Positions 1 through 5,989 of a stretch of DNA of 8,092 bases are shown here, piece by piece; positions within the stretch are counted from its first letter, which is position 1, and every line of letters starts with the position of its first letter. The notes beneath the pieces are model-generated. The model saw nothing but the letters and a program-made list of their open reading frames with translations. It ran no database searches and was not told the origin of the DNA. The translations under genes were made by a program, and so were the position numbers. The stretch is from contig JAMONG010000219.1 in the NCBI GenBank assembly GCA_027066595.1, forward strand, positions 1-8,092, read 5' to 3'. This DNA comes from Sulfurovum sp. Lineage in GTDB: Bacteria; Campylobacterota; Campylobacteria; Campylobacterales; Sulfurovaceae.

Positions 1-127
1 AACTCTTAGAAGCTTTAGGTGCTTCCACACTGATATTCCAGTTTTTTTCCTGTTCAGATGTCATTTGGATCTGTTCAGCTTGTAGTCCGAATGTTAGCAT
101 CATGCCCAATAGTATTTTTTTATTCAT
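1..127 (-). CDS. Efflux periplasmic adaptor (membrane fusion protein), N-terminal fragment
   Basis: Only the first 42 codons are in the window; the gene runs off the left edge. The fragment opens with a typical Sec signal peptide (MNKKILLGMMLTFGLQA, cleavage probably after QA). The early mature segment QMTSEQEKNWNISVEAPKAS resembles the start of RND-type periplasmic adaptors of the CusB/HlyD kind, which bridge an inner-membrane pump to a TolC channel. The ATG overlaps the stop codon of the upstream tolC-like gene (ATGA), so translation is probably coupled, which is the usual channel-adaptor arrangement. The adaptor identity rests mainly on this context plus the short N-terminus. The substrate cannot be told from the fragment. 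A different exported protein is possible but less likely. Confidence 0.65.
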   Translation of the reverse strand, partial: MNKKILLGMMLTFGLQAEQIQMTSEQEKNWNISVEAPKASKS

Positions 128-1332
128 TTTGTATCCTTTGTTTCACTCAAGCTATAGAGCGTAAATAATGTATTGTAATATGCTTTTTTTGTTGCAAACA
201 ACTCTTGATTTAATGTATATAGTTTCTGACGGTTAAGTAGATATTCTATCACCGATGTTTCACCCAATAGGTAACTATTTTTTATAAGGGGTAACAGTTT
301 TTCTTCATACTCTTTATAATTTTCAGAGAGCATATTCACCATCATGGCATTACTTTTGAGTTCAGATTGAAGTTGTGCCATGAGACTTTTTTTCTCTAAT
401 ATATCTTGTTCATACTTGTAAGAGAGTGCTTCATTTTCGTACATCGCTGCGACTTTTTGCTGTTCTGAACGTTTACTTGAAAAGTTCAGTGGTACAGTAA
501 CCCCTATCGTATACCTATCAATATCAATCTCTTGACCATATTGGGCAGATACATTGACTGATTCAATAGCATGAGAATATCTTTGACGTTTTTTCAGCGT
601 ACTCTCTTTGCGTTTTTCATAGGCTGATTGTGTCAATTCAAATGCATCTTTTAATGCCACACTACTGCGAATAGGAAACATATCACTACACGATAATTTG
701 CTTTGTCCATTAAAGTAGACTTTACTTAACATCAACACTTTCTGTTTTGAGATATCTTGTTCCATCTTCATCGCCTGAAGTTTCGCCCAGAGTCTATTTT
801 TCTCACTCTTAATTTGCATCAACTCCGTTTTTGCAATCTCTTGATATTTATATGCTTTTTCTTTTTTCTTATAGAGTTGATTCAGATCATTAAAGCTTTG
901 TGTAAAACTTCTATATTTTTTCACATCTAAACAGTGCTGGTGATAGAGATTTTTAAGTCCATTTGTAAAATTTATCACCCCTTTTTGTGCATCAAGCATC
1001 ATGGCTTGGTTTTTGAGTTGTGCCATTTCACGTTCTTGCTTTTGAATCCCTCCTAAAATAATTGTTTTAGAAAGTCCTAAGGCATATTCATACCCTTTCG
1101 CACCTACTTGAGGTCTGGCTTCTCCTCCTTCAACATAAAGTTGATAAGGATTAGATGCCGTAGCTGCTAGATTACTAGCCTTAAGAGCCAAGGTCTCTTT
1201 CTCTATGGACTTAGAAATCATGTTATGTTCTTTTGCAGCGTTGAGTATCTGCTGAAGTGTCAACGTCGACGCTTCACTGAAATTTATAGTCAGAAAACAA
1301 ACTATAAGAGAGTGCATCATTTTTTTTATCAT
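124..1332 (-). CDS. TolC-family outer membrane efflux protein
   Basis: Predicted outer membrane channel of a tripartite efflux system, 402 residues from the chosen start. The frame is open to an ATG at 1371, but the ATG at 1332 is preferred: it has an AAAGGT ribosome site about 8 nt upstream and starts directly at a signal peptide (MIKKMMHSLIVCFLTINFSEAS, cleavage near SEAS). The mature protein has the two-fold OEP architecture: long Lys/Glu/Gln-rich helical stretches around residues 85-200 and 290-390, and a strand-type segment near 265-285 (YTIGVTVPLNFSSKRSEQQK) typical of the CzcC/CusC branch. Length is normal for the family. It lies between a small His-containing exported protein and an adaptor gene, which suggests heavy-metal or cation efflux. 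The substrate is an inference. The Cys in the signal peptide is not in a lipobox, so it is probably not a lipoprotein. Confidence 0.85.
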   Translation of the reverse strand: MIKKMMHSLIVCFLTINFSEASTLTLQQILNAAKEHNMISKSIEKETLALKASNLAATASNPYQLYVEGGEARPQVGAKGYEYALGLSKTIILGGIQKQEREMAQLKNQAMMLDAQKGVINFTNGLKNLYHQHCLDVKKYRSFTQSFNDLNQLYKKKEKAYKYQEIAKTELMQIKSEKNRLWAKLQAMKMEQDISKQKVLMLSKVYFNGQSKLSCSDMFPIRSSVALKDAFELTQSAYEKRKESTLKKRQRYSHAIESVNVSAQYGQEIDIDRYTIGVTVPLNFSSKRSEQQKVAAMYENEALSYKYEQDILEKKSLMAQLQSELKSNAMMVNMLSENYKEYEEKLLPLIKNSYLLGETSVIEYLLNRQKLYTLNQELFATKKAYYNTLFTLYSLSETKDTK

Positions 1333-1383
1333 TTTTATTTTACCTTTAAAATTAGAGCACCTTGTGTGCATCTATTTGAATAA

Positions 1384-1418
1384 GATACAACATTGTATCA
1401 CTAACAATATGTATCATT
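1384..1418 (-). promoter_or_regulatory. Candidate operator and extended -10 for the tolC-like gene
   Basis: Within the 117-bp gap before the tolC-like start lies a perfect dyad, GATACAA-TG-TTGTATC (1384-1399). Sixteen bp upstream on the minus strand is a partial second copy, TGATACATATTGTT, so the TGATACA half-site recurs about 1.5 helical turns apart. The dyad overlaps TGATACAAT, which fits an extended -10 (TG-N-TACAAT, hexamer 1397-1392). The 2-nt spacer is too short for an RNA hairpin, so a protein-binding site is the better reading. No regulator gene is present in the window to pair with it, and the -35 region is poor. Confidence 0.4.
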
Positions 1419-1449
1419 TTTAGCGTGTGAGATAGTGTAAAGTATAAAA

Positions 1450-1752
1450 TTAAACGATAGGAGGTTTGGTCGATCTTTCTAGATGTGGTAAAGTATATTG
1501 GAGGAGATAAGCAGAAGGTGTCTGTTTTGTTTTTAACACGTCTAGTTCAGGAGACAGAGGTGTTATGAGTGCCATAAAATGGAACATGCCATGTAATTCA
1601 TGCACATCTGCAACATCACCTGTTTGTTTTTCAACATTAGCATAGTGGGAAACCAGAACGTTTTCATCATTATCTAATATATTGATAACAGTATCATGCA
1701 TCACTGTAAAAGAGAGCATAAATAATAGAACAAAAATAATTTTCGATTGCAT
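1450..1752 (-). CDS. Small exported His-cluster protein heading the efflux operon
   Basis: A 100-residue protein with a hydrophobic N-terminus (residues 4-17, IIFVLLFMLSFTVM) that acts as signal peptide or membrane anchor, and a short mature part of about 80 residues. The notable motif is HELHGMFHFM: His51, His54 and His58 would line one helix face, with further His at 19, 36 and 90, a plausible transition-metal site. There is no Cys. The C-terminus ends KPPIV. I recall similar short proteins beside RND efflux genes in Campylobacterota, but know no assigned function. The start is well supported by AAGGAG 7 nt before the ATG. It is co-oriented with the tolC-like gene 117 bp downstream. A periplasmic metal sensor or chaperone for the pump is an inference only. 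Confidence 0.75.
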   Translation of the reverse strand: MQSKIIFVLLFMLSFTVMHDTVINILDNDENVLVSHYANVEKQTGDVADVHELHGMFHFMALITPLSPELDVLKTKQTPSAYLLQYTLPHLERSTKPPIV

Positions 1753-1784
1753 AATATACTCCTTTTAAGAAATGATTAAAATGT

Positions 1785-1813
1785 AGTGTACATAAAATCA
1801 TCTTAAAAGTAAA
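1785..1813 (-). promoter_or_regulatory. Probable sigma-70 promoter of the small exported protein gene
   Basis: On the minus strand a TTTACT -35-like hexamer (1813-1808) and a TACACT -10-like hexamer (1790-1785) are separated by exactly 17 bp, and the -10 ends about 32 nt before the ATG at 1752. The spacing is ideal and the hexamers are moderately good, but in such AT-rich DNA chance matches are common. Confidence 0.4.
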
Positions 1814-1849
1814 TAATAATTTTTATTATATAGTTTTAATTATTATTTA
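1810..1849. repeat. 12-bp AT-only inverted repeat upstream of the efflux operon
   Basis: TAAATAATAATT (1810-1821) is repeated in perfect inverted form at 1838-1849 with a 16-bp spacer. It abuts the -35 of the promoter above and lies 26 bp past the stop of the 431-residue gene. It has no G or C in its arms, so it is unlikely to be a terminator. It could be an operator or an UP-like element, or arise by chance in AT-rich DNA. Confidence 0.3.
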
Positions 1850-1874
1850 GTAAAAAGGGTATGGTTAAAAACAA

Positions 1875-3170
1875 CTATCTAATATGTAAATAATTCTTTA
1901 TTTCTGCTGTAAGTTTTTCAAGTTCGATATGGTATCTACCAGGATAGATAGGTAACATATCCAACTTATCATAAACAAAAATAAGGCTGATTATATCTGC
2001 AAATTTTTGCATACTCTCTGCACCTAGGACTTTAGATTGTTTTTCTAAATCAATACAAAAGTCTTTAATCTTATTGCTCTGTTTTTCATTTACAATTTGT
2101 CTAAAATATAAATCTGATTTATAAAAAGTTTCTAAAAAATTTTCAAGTTCCTGTGAATATATTAACCCTTTCTTTTTTGCATTTTCTAAGCCTTTTTTTG
2201 TATCTAAAATTAAAACATGTGAAGCTTTTTTCTCTTCTATCATTTTATTCATTGTACTATCTTCTGGGTTACTCTGTAAATTTTTAGGTATTTTTATATC
2301 AACTATTTTAGTATCAGATAGATTTTCAGATTCTGAAATTATATTCTTTTTTATCTCTTTTTTAAACCTATCATCTCCAAAAAGTGAAATGATAAGTTCA
2401 AAAATACTCTCTTGTGTTACAGGTCTCATAAGATGCGTTGATGCAATAGCATCGCTGATATTTACATCAGCATCTCTCTTTGCTAAGATGACACACTTTA
2501 ACATTTTTAACTCTTGTACTTTTTTTATCGTGACTGCAAATGATTTTGTAACTAGTGATTCTTCAATAACAACCACATCATACTTCGCTAAATCTGTTTT
2601 ATCTTCTTTATACGCTTTCAATCCAAAATCAACATCATAAGGAAAATATTTAAACATTTTCGTAATACTTCTTGTACTGTTTTCACTTTGAACAATCAGG
2701 AGTACCTTTTTTTGAAGCATCGATTTCGAAGGTAATCTATAATGTCGTCTAAACCCTAGTTCACCTATAGTAAATGGAATGTTTAGATGTATGTCATTTT
2801 CATCATAAATAACTTCTCCATTAAGTATTTTTAAACTACTTCCAAGTTCTGTTTCTAAAAAAGCTAAAACTTTTTCTTTTATAATACCTGACTTTGATAT
2901 TTTAAAAGAAATTAACTCTTCATAGAGAAAATCCTCTGGTGCATTTAGTGTTAGTACGATTTCATTTTCTTGTGTATATTTAAAGACAAAAGTAAGAATA
3001 GACGTCAATAAATGTTCCATCGCCTCCACATTACCTCTAAGTTCACGAGGTAAAGTCGAGTTCATTTCAAAAATCAAATCAATTTTCTTCTCCTTACTTA
3101 AAGATTCTATTTTTGAAAAACTTTTATGTAAGATTTTGTTTATATCAAATAAATTTTCCACACTGCTCAT
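1875..3170 (-). CDS. Degenerate kinase-receiver-HPt phosphorelay-like protein
   Basis: A 431-residue cytoplasmic protein without signal peptide or membrane segment. Residues 8-135 follow the GHKL ATPase pattern of histidine kinases (FDINKILH, LRGNVEAMEHLL, KYTQENEIVLTL), but the N-box Asn aligns with Phe61 and the G1 Asp and G2 Gly loops are missing; there is no HisKA helix with His. Residues 154-264 follow a receiver fold (KKVLLIV, YDVVVIEES, HLMRPV). The acidic pair is lost, the phosphoacceptor Asp aligns with Glu203, and the conserved Lys with Arg249. Residues 320-428 follow an HPt four-helix domain (LDTKKGLENA, FLETF, KVLGAESMQKFA), with the phospho-His replaced by Ile373. ATP binding and phosphotransfer therefore look abolished; a scaffold or signalling decoy is inferred. 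The ATG has an AGGGAGGG ribosome site. Domain alignment is by eye. Confidence 0.65.
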   Translation of the reverse strand: MSSVENLFDINKILHKSFSKIESLSKEKKIDLIFEMNSTLPRELRGNVEAMEHLLTSILTFVFKYTQENEIVLTLNAPEDFLYEELISFKISKSGIIKEKVLAFLETELGSSLKILNGEVIYDENDIHLNIPFTIGELGFRRHYRLPSKSMLQKKVLLIVQSENSTRSITKMFKYFPYDVDFGLKAYKEDKTDLAKYDVVVIEESLVTKSFAVTIKKVQELKMLKCVILAKRDADVNISDAIASTHLMRPVTQESIFELIISLFGDDRFKKEIKKNIISESENLSDTKIVDIKIPKNLQSNPEDSTMNKMIEEKKASHVLILDTKKGLENAKKKGLIYSQELENFLETFYKSDLYFRQIVNEKQSNKIKDFCIDLEKQSKVLGAESMQKFADIISLIFVYDKLDMLPIYPGRYHIELEKLTAEIKNYLHIR

Positions 3171-3214
3171 TATGTTATCCCTCCCTATTAAAGATTAAAA
3201 GCTTACATAATCAT

Positions 3215-3241
3215 AGTATAAAAATGTGATAAATATGTCAG
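3215..3241 (-). promoter_or_regulatory. Weak candidate promoter for the degenerate phosphorelay gene
   Basis: TATACT on the minus strand (3220-3215) is a good -10 hexamer about 45 nt before the ATG at 3170. CTGACA (3241-3236) resembles a -35, but the spacer is only 15 bp, so the -10 is the better-supported part. Confidence 0.3.
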
Positions 3242-3268
3242 AAGAGATAGAAATTAGATAACAATAAA

Positions 3269-3766
3269 CTATATAATTAATTTTATTAGACTTATACCAT
3301 CTATTAAAATGATATTTTTATCTTTGCTAAAAGTATAACACTCTTTAGTAAAACGACTTGTTGTCACAACATAGACCTCATCTACATCATATTCATACAT
3401 TAGACCATACATCTCTCTTATAACCTTAATGGTAACAATTGCATCATCATAACGTTTACACTGGACGATGGCTGTGGTATTTTTTTTATGCCATGATTTC
3501 TTTTGCATCCATATATCTACCCCACCATCTGCACCTTTTTTTTCGTTACCTTTTACACTCCAGCCTTGTTTTGTAAAAAACTCCATCGTGAGTAGTTCAA
3601 AATCCTCCCATGAGAGCCTTTTTAATTTTTTAAGTGTTCTATTTTTCTGAAGTAGACTCTTACTTTGAAACCTTTTTACTATTACTATAAATTTATATAA
3701 AAAAAGAAAGGTAAAAAAACCTAAAAGTGCTAAAGAGTAAAGTTGTTCACTAGTGTATTGTGTCAT
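3269..3766 (-). CDS. Membrane-anchored Mrr-like restriction endonuclease domain protein
   Basis: A 165-residue protein with one N-terminal membrane helix (about 9-30, LYSLALLGFFTFLFLYKFIVIV), then a basic linker (31-50), then an Mrr-type PD-(D/E)XK nuclease fold (51-165). Visible catalytic elements are Glu57 in WEDFE, Asp84 in ADGGVDI and Gln102-Cys-Lys104 in VQCKRY, all in family order; the tail VDEVYVVTTSRFT and IILIDG fits the core strands. The active site looks intact. The basic segment after the helix suggests the nuclease domain is cytoplasmic. No methyltransferase or specificity gene is nearby, so it is an orphan, not a restriction-modification pair. Its target is unknown; Mrr-like proteins of this build may act on modified or foreign DNA. 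The ATG has no visible ribosome site and lies 6 nt after a perfect TATAAT. Confidence 0.8.
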   Translation of the reverse strand: MTQYTSEQLYSLALLGFFTFLFLYKFIVIVKRFQSKSLLQKNRTLKKLKRLSWEDFELLTMEFFTKQGWSVKGNEKKGADGGVDIWMQKKSWHKKNTTAIVQCKRYDDAIVTIKVIREMYGLMYEYDVDEVYVVTTSRFTKECYTFSKDKNIILIDGISLIKLII

Positions 3767-3772
3767 AGTGGT

Positions 3773-3778
3773 ATTATA
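3773..3778 (-). promoter_or_regulatory. TATAAT -10 box implying a leaderless transcript of the Mrr-like gene
   Basis: On the minus strand TATAAT (3778-3773) is followed by six bases, ACCACT, and then the ATG at 3766. A normal start point 6-8 nt after the -10 would fall on or next to the A of the ATG. No Shine-Dalgarno sequence is present and no good -35 is seen at 16-18 bp, though the upstream stretch is T-rich, as is common in this phylum. Confidence 0.45.
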
Positions 3779-3828
3779 GTTAGAAAAATGAAGAAAGAAG
3801 AAAAATATGTCAAATTGCTATATTTTTT

Positions 3829-3888
3829 AAAATATCTAAATCTTTTTAGTTTGATATAGATTTGATTAGATGATATAAGTGAAAAGAA
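3829..3888. repeat. 60-bp imperfect direct repeat, copy 1
   Basis: This stretch matches 3968-4027 at 52 of 60 positions, the first 25 bp being identical. All eight differences are an A here: seven are G and one is C in copy 2. Copy 1 is therefore the AT-shifted, probably decayed version. It contains the CTAAATCTTTTTA motif (3836-3848) that is also an end of the inverted repeat near slyD. Confidence 0.8.
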
Positions 3889-3892
3889 TATA

Positions 3893-3928
3893 TATACTGA
3901 AACTATTTAATAGTACTAGTTTAGTATA
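3893..3928. repeat. AT-rich hairpin downstream of repeat copy 1
   Basis: TATACTGAAACTA (3893-3905) pairs with TAGTTTAGTATA (3917-3928) over 12 bp with a single bulged G and an 11-nt loop. Its place after repeat copy 1 mirrors the hairpin after copy 2, about 16 nt closer. It is not followed by a clean U-tract on either strand, so it is not called a terminator. Confidence 0.5.
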
Positions 3929-3967
3929 GGTTTTACTGAATGCTGAGAGTGTAGTGAGAGAGCTTAA

Positions 3968-4027
3968 AAAATATCTAAATCTTTTTAGTTTGCTGTAGAT
4001 TTGATTGGATGGTGTGAGTGGAGAGAA
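3968..4027. repeat. 60-bp imperfect direct repeat, copy 2
   Basis: This is the partner of 3829-3888 at an offset of 139 bp. It is the more GC-rich copy and carries the left arm (3975-3987) of the 13-bp inverted repeat whose right arm overlaps the slyD stop codon. It lies in non-coding DNA. Confidence 0.8.
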
Positions 4028-4150
4028 GGAGTGTGCATATTGTACATGACTGAACGGAACGAAGCCATTCAGTCAAAGATGCAGTTCTGGCACTAAATGC
4101 CGATACCCCTGTCGCTAAAGCGTAAGTGGGGTAAAAATAAAAAGATTTAG
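3975..4150. other. Candidate MITE-like or structured element bounded by a 13-bp inverted repeat
   Basis: CTAAATCTTTTTA at 3975-3987 recurs in inverted orientation at 4138-4150; allowing one mismatch the arms extend to 17 bp. Inside lie three hairpins: 4048-4074 (10-bp stem, including one U-G pair on the minus-strand RNA), 4089-4101 (GGCA/TGCC with a 5-nt loop) and 4104-4133 (TACCCC/GGGGTA around CGC/GCG). The right arm includes the slyD TAA. No reading frame worth calling is contained. It fits a small non-autonomous mobile element or a structured 3' untranslated region of slyD; no target-site duplication was found. Together with repeat copy 1 it accounts for most of the gene-free stretch 3767-4146. 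Confidence 0.4.
4048..4074 (-). repeat. Strong 10-bp hairpin in the slyD 3' region
   Basis: On the minus-strand RNA GACUGAAUGG pairs with CCGUUCAGUC around a 7-nt loop (CUUCGUU). It is the most stable-looking hairpin of the region. The following bases are AUGUACAAUAU, not a U-tract, so rho-independent termination is doubtful; mRNA 3'-end protection or part of a mobile element are alternatives. Confidence 0.55.
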
Positions 4151-4659
4151 TGGCAGCCGCAGCCTGTTCCACATGAACCACCACTCTCTGGACCACCAAC
4201 AACACCTGAGTTCATCTCATCTAAAGTTGTTTGTCTTACACTTGCAACGGATACAGAGAACATTAAGTCTTTACCAGCCAATGGGTGGTTAAAGTCAATC
4301 GTTACTTCTTTGTCATCAAATGATTTTACAATCACTTGTGTTTGTTGTCCGTTTTCACCTTGTCCATAAAGTGTCATACCTTCAACCAAATCTACACCTG
4401 CAAATTGGTCAAGAGGAAGTACTTGAACAGCTTCATCATTTCTTTCACCATAAGCATCAGCAGCTTTAACCATGATGTCACTGCTATCACCTTCAGTCAT
4501 ACCAACTAAAGCTTTCTCAAGTCCTGGGATGATTTGATCTTTACCCATGATGAATTCTAATGGCTTTTGACCTTTGTTACTGTCTGCAACGATATCTGTT
4601 CCTGCTTCTTTTACTTCGTACTCCATACCTACTACACATTTTTCTTTTGCAATTGTCAT
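4147..4659 (-). CDS. slyD: SlyD-type FKBP peptidyl-prolyl cis-trans isomerase
   Basis: A cytoplasmic folding helper of 170 residues that isomerises Xaa-Pro bonds and has chaperone activity. The FKBP half-domains are residues 1-70 (LEFIMGKDQIIPGLEKALVGMTEGD, then DAYGERN) and 124-145 (NHPLAGKDLMFSVSV). The insert-in-flap chaperone domain lies between them (about 72-122), which is the SlyD signature. The tail is short but metal-binding in character: Cys163, Cys167, Cys169 and the terminal His170. It is far shorter than the His-rich tail of E. coli SlyD, so nickel handling is plausible but reduced. The ATG has an AGGAAA ribosome site 6 nt upstream. It follows proA by 67 bp in the same direction; a weak TAGAAT -10 (4694-4689) may give it its own promoter. 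Confidence 0.92.
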   Translation of the reverse strand: MTIAKEKCVVGMEYEVKEAGTDIVADSNKGQKPLEFIMGKDQIIPGLEKALVGMTEGDSSDIMVKAADAYGERNDEAVQVLPLDQFAGVDLVEGMTLYGQGENGQQTQVIVKSFDDKEVTIDFNHPLAGKDLMFSVSVASVRQTTLDEMNSGVVGGPESGGSCGTGCGCH

Positions 4660-4708
4660 GTTAATTTCCTATGTATTAAATTTTTGTCATTCTAGCTAAT
4701 GAAACTTT

Positions 4709-4727
4709 AATAAGCCTTAGACTTATT
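4709..4727. repeat. Weak 6-bp hairpin at the end of proA
   Basis: AATAAG (4709-4714) pairs with CTTATT (4722-4727) around a 7-nt loop, overlapping the proA stop codon. There is no U-tract behind it on the minus strand, so it is at best a weak attenuator and proA-slyD read-through is likely. Confidence 0.25.
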
Positions 4728-5959
4728 TAACGTGTCTCACCATTCCCATAAATCTTATATTTATAAGTAGTCAGTTCACTCACTCCCATCGGTCCTCTTG
4801 CATGAAGCTTGTTCGTACTTATGCCCACCTCTGCACCAAAGCCAAACTCTCCACCATCTGTAAATTGTGTAGAGGCGTTCAAGTAGACACATGCTGCATC
4901 CACCGCATTTAGAAAATGCTCTGCTGTCGTATGGTTTTCTGTAATAATCGCTTCAGAGTGTTGAGAACCATACTCTGCTATGTGGGCTATCGCACCTTCT
5001 ACGCCTTCTACTACTCTTACAGTAAGAATGTTATCTAAATACTCCGTCGCATAGTCTTCTATACTTGCAGCGTTACACTCTATGATTTCTTGTGTTTTAG
5101 GACAGCCTCTTATTTCTGTACCCTGTGCATCATACGCCTCTTTTATACTAGGAAGTATCTCTAAAGCTATAGCCTCATCAACAAGTAATGTCTCTAACGC
5201 TCCACAAATTCCTGTACGTCGACACTTGGCATTCACTATGACAGCCAAAGCTTTTTCAAAGTCTGCATCTTCATCTATGTAGGTATGACAAAGCCCTTTG
5301 TCATGTTTTACTACAGGTACAGTCGCATTAGAAGAGACATACTTAATCAGTGCTTCTCCACCACGAGGGACGATGAGATCTACATAGGCATCTTGTTTAA
5401 TGAGTTTAGCCACACCCTCACGAGAAGAGTCAGGTAATAGTGCTATAGCCCCTTTAGGTAAGTCATGTGCTTCAAGTACCCCTTGTAGCACAGAAGCGAT
5501 GGCTCTGTTGGAGTGTTCTGCTTCTTTACCCCCTTTGAGTATGGCTACATTACCACTTTTAAAACACAAAGCCCCTACATCTGCTGTGACGTTTGGACGT
5601 GATTCATAAATCACACCTATGACACCTATAGGCACAGAGACTTTTTCTATCTTAAAGCCTGCATCTGCATACCAGCCATCAAGTACACGTCCTACTGGCT
5701 CTTTAAGTGCAGCTATTTCTTCAATCGCTACTGCCATACCTTCTACTCTGCTCTCATCTAACAGAAGTCTATCTTTGAGTGCATCTGTTAAGTTATTTGT
5801 TTGAGCATTTTGCATATCTAAAGCATTGGCTTCAAGTATTTGCCCCATGTTGTCACGTAAGCCTTGTGCCATTGCTTTGAGTATCTTGTTTTTTTCTGTA
5901 CCACTTAGTGTTGAAAGTACCCTGCTTGAAGCTTTAGCTTCTTGTAAAAATGTTTCCAT
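4727..5959 (-). CDS. proA: Gamma-glutamyl phosphate reductase
   Basis: Second step of proline synthesis: NADPH-dependent reduction of gamma-glutamyl phosphate to glutamate 5-semialdehyde, in the cytoplasm. At 410 residues it is full length for this aldehyde dehydrogenase-superfamily enzyme. Landmarks: IGVIGVIYESRPNVT (111-125), the catalytic Cys252 in CRRTGICGALET, HDKGLCHTY (219-227) and the C-terminal TQFTDGGEFGFGAEVG (364-379) followed by STNKLHARGPMG. The CRRTGICG form differs from the common TQRPGVCN but keeps the Cys. The start has GAGGAA 8 nt upstream. It is divergent from proC across 91 bp; proB, the kinase that makes its unstable substrate, is not in the window and must lie elsewhere. 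Confidence 0.96.
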   Translation of the reverse strand: METFLQEAKASSRVLSTLSGTEKNKILKAMAQGLRDNMGQILEANALDMQNAQTNNLTDALKDRLLLDESRVEGMAVAIEEIAALKEPVGRVLDGWYADAGFKIEKVSVPIGVIGVIYESRPNVTADVGALCFKSGNVAILKGGKEAEHSNRAIASVLQGVLEAHDLPKGAIALLPDSSREGVAKLIKQDAYVDLIVPRGGEALIKYVSSNATVPVVKHDKGLCHTYIDEDADFEKALAVIVNAKCRRTGICGALETLLVDEAIALEILPSIKEAYDAQGTEIRGCPKTQEIIECNAASIEDYATEYLDNILTVRVVEGVEGAIAHIAEYGSQHSEAIITENHTTAEHFLNAVDAACVYLNASTQFTDGGEFGFGAEVGISTNKLHARGPMGVSELTTYKYKIYGNGETR

Positions 5960-5989
5960 ATCATCTATTCCTCATCTATAATTGAAGCT

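Noticed and set aside
1333..1371. Upstream ATG at 1371 as start of the tolC-like gene
   Set aside because: It would put 13 mostly polar and basic residues before the signal peptide, and the ATG at 1332 has an AAAGGT ribosome site at good distance.
2389..2640. Plus-strand frame opposite the 431-residue gene, and likewise 3468-3650, 6983-7264 and 7212-7442
   Set aside because: All lie antisense within clear genes and lack start signals.
3829..4027. Diversity-generating retroelement TR/VR pair, suggested by mismatches only at adenines of copy 1
   Set aside because: No reverse transcriptase gene is in the window, neither copy lies in a coding region, and seven of eight changes are simple A/G transitions. 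GC-to-AT decay of copy 1 explains them, and the plus strand of the repeat has very few C residues, which accounts for the strand bias.
4104..4133. Rho-independent terminator of slyD
   Set aside because: The GGGGTA/TACCCC hairpin comes after the U-rich stretch that follows the slyD stop, not before it, and no U-run follows the hairpin on the minus strand.
3975..4205. 76-codon minus-strand reading frame across the slyD end
   Set aside because: It overlaps the slyD 3' end in another frame and then runs through hairpin DNA. Its composition is that of a frame shadow, with no ribosome site or recognisable motif.
5082..5804. Three short plus-strand frames inside proA (5082-5282, 5400-5609, 5619-5804)
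   Set aside because: They are antisense to the conserved proA sequence, have no ribosome sites and show no domain signal.
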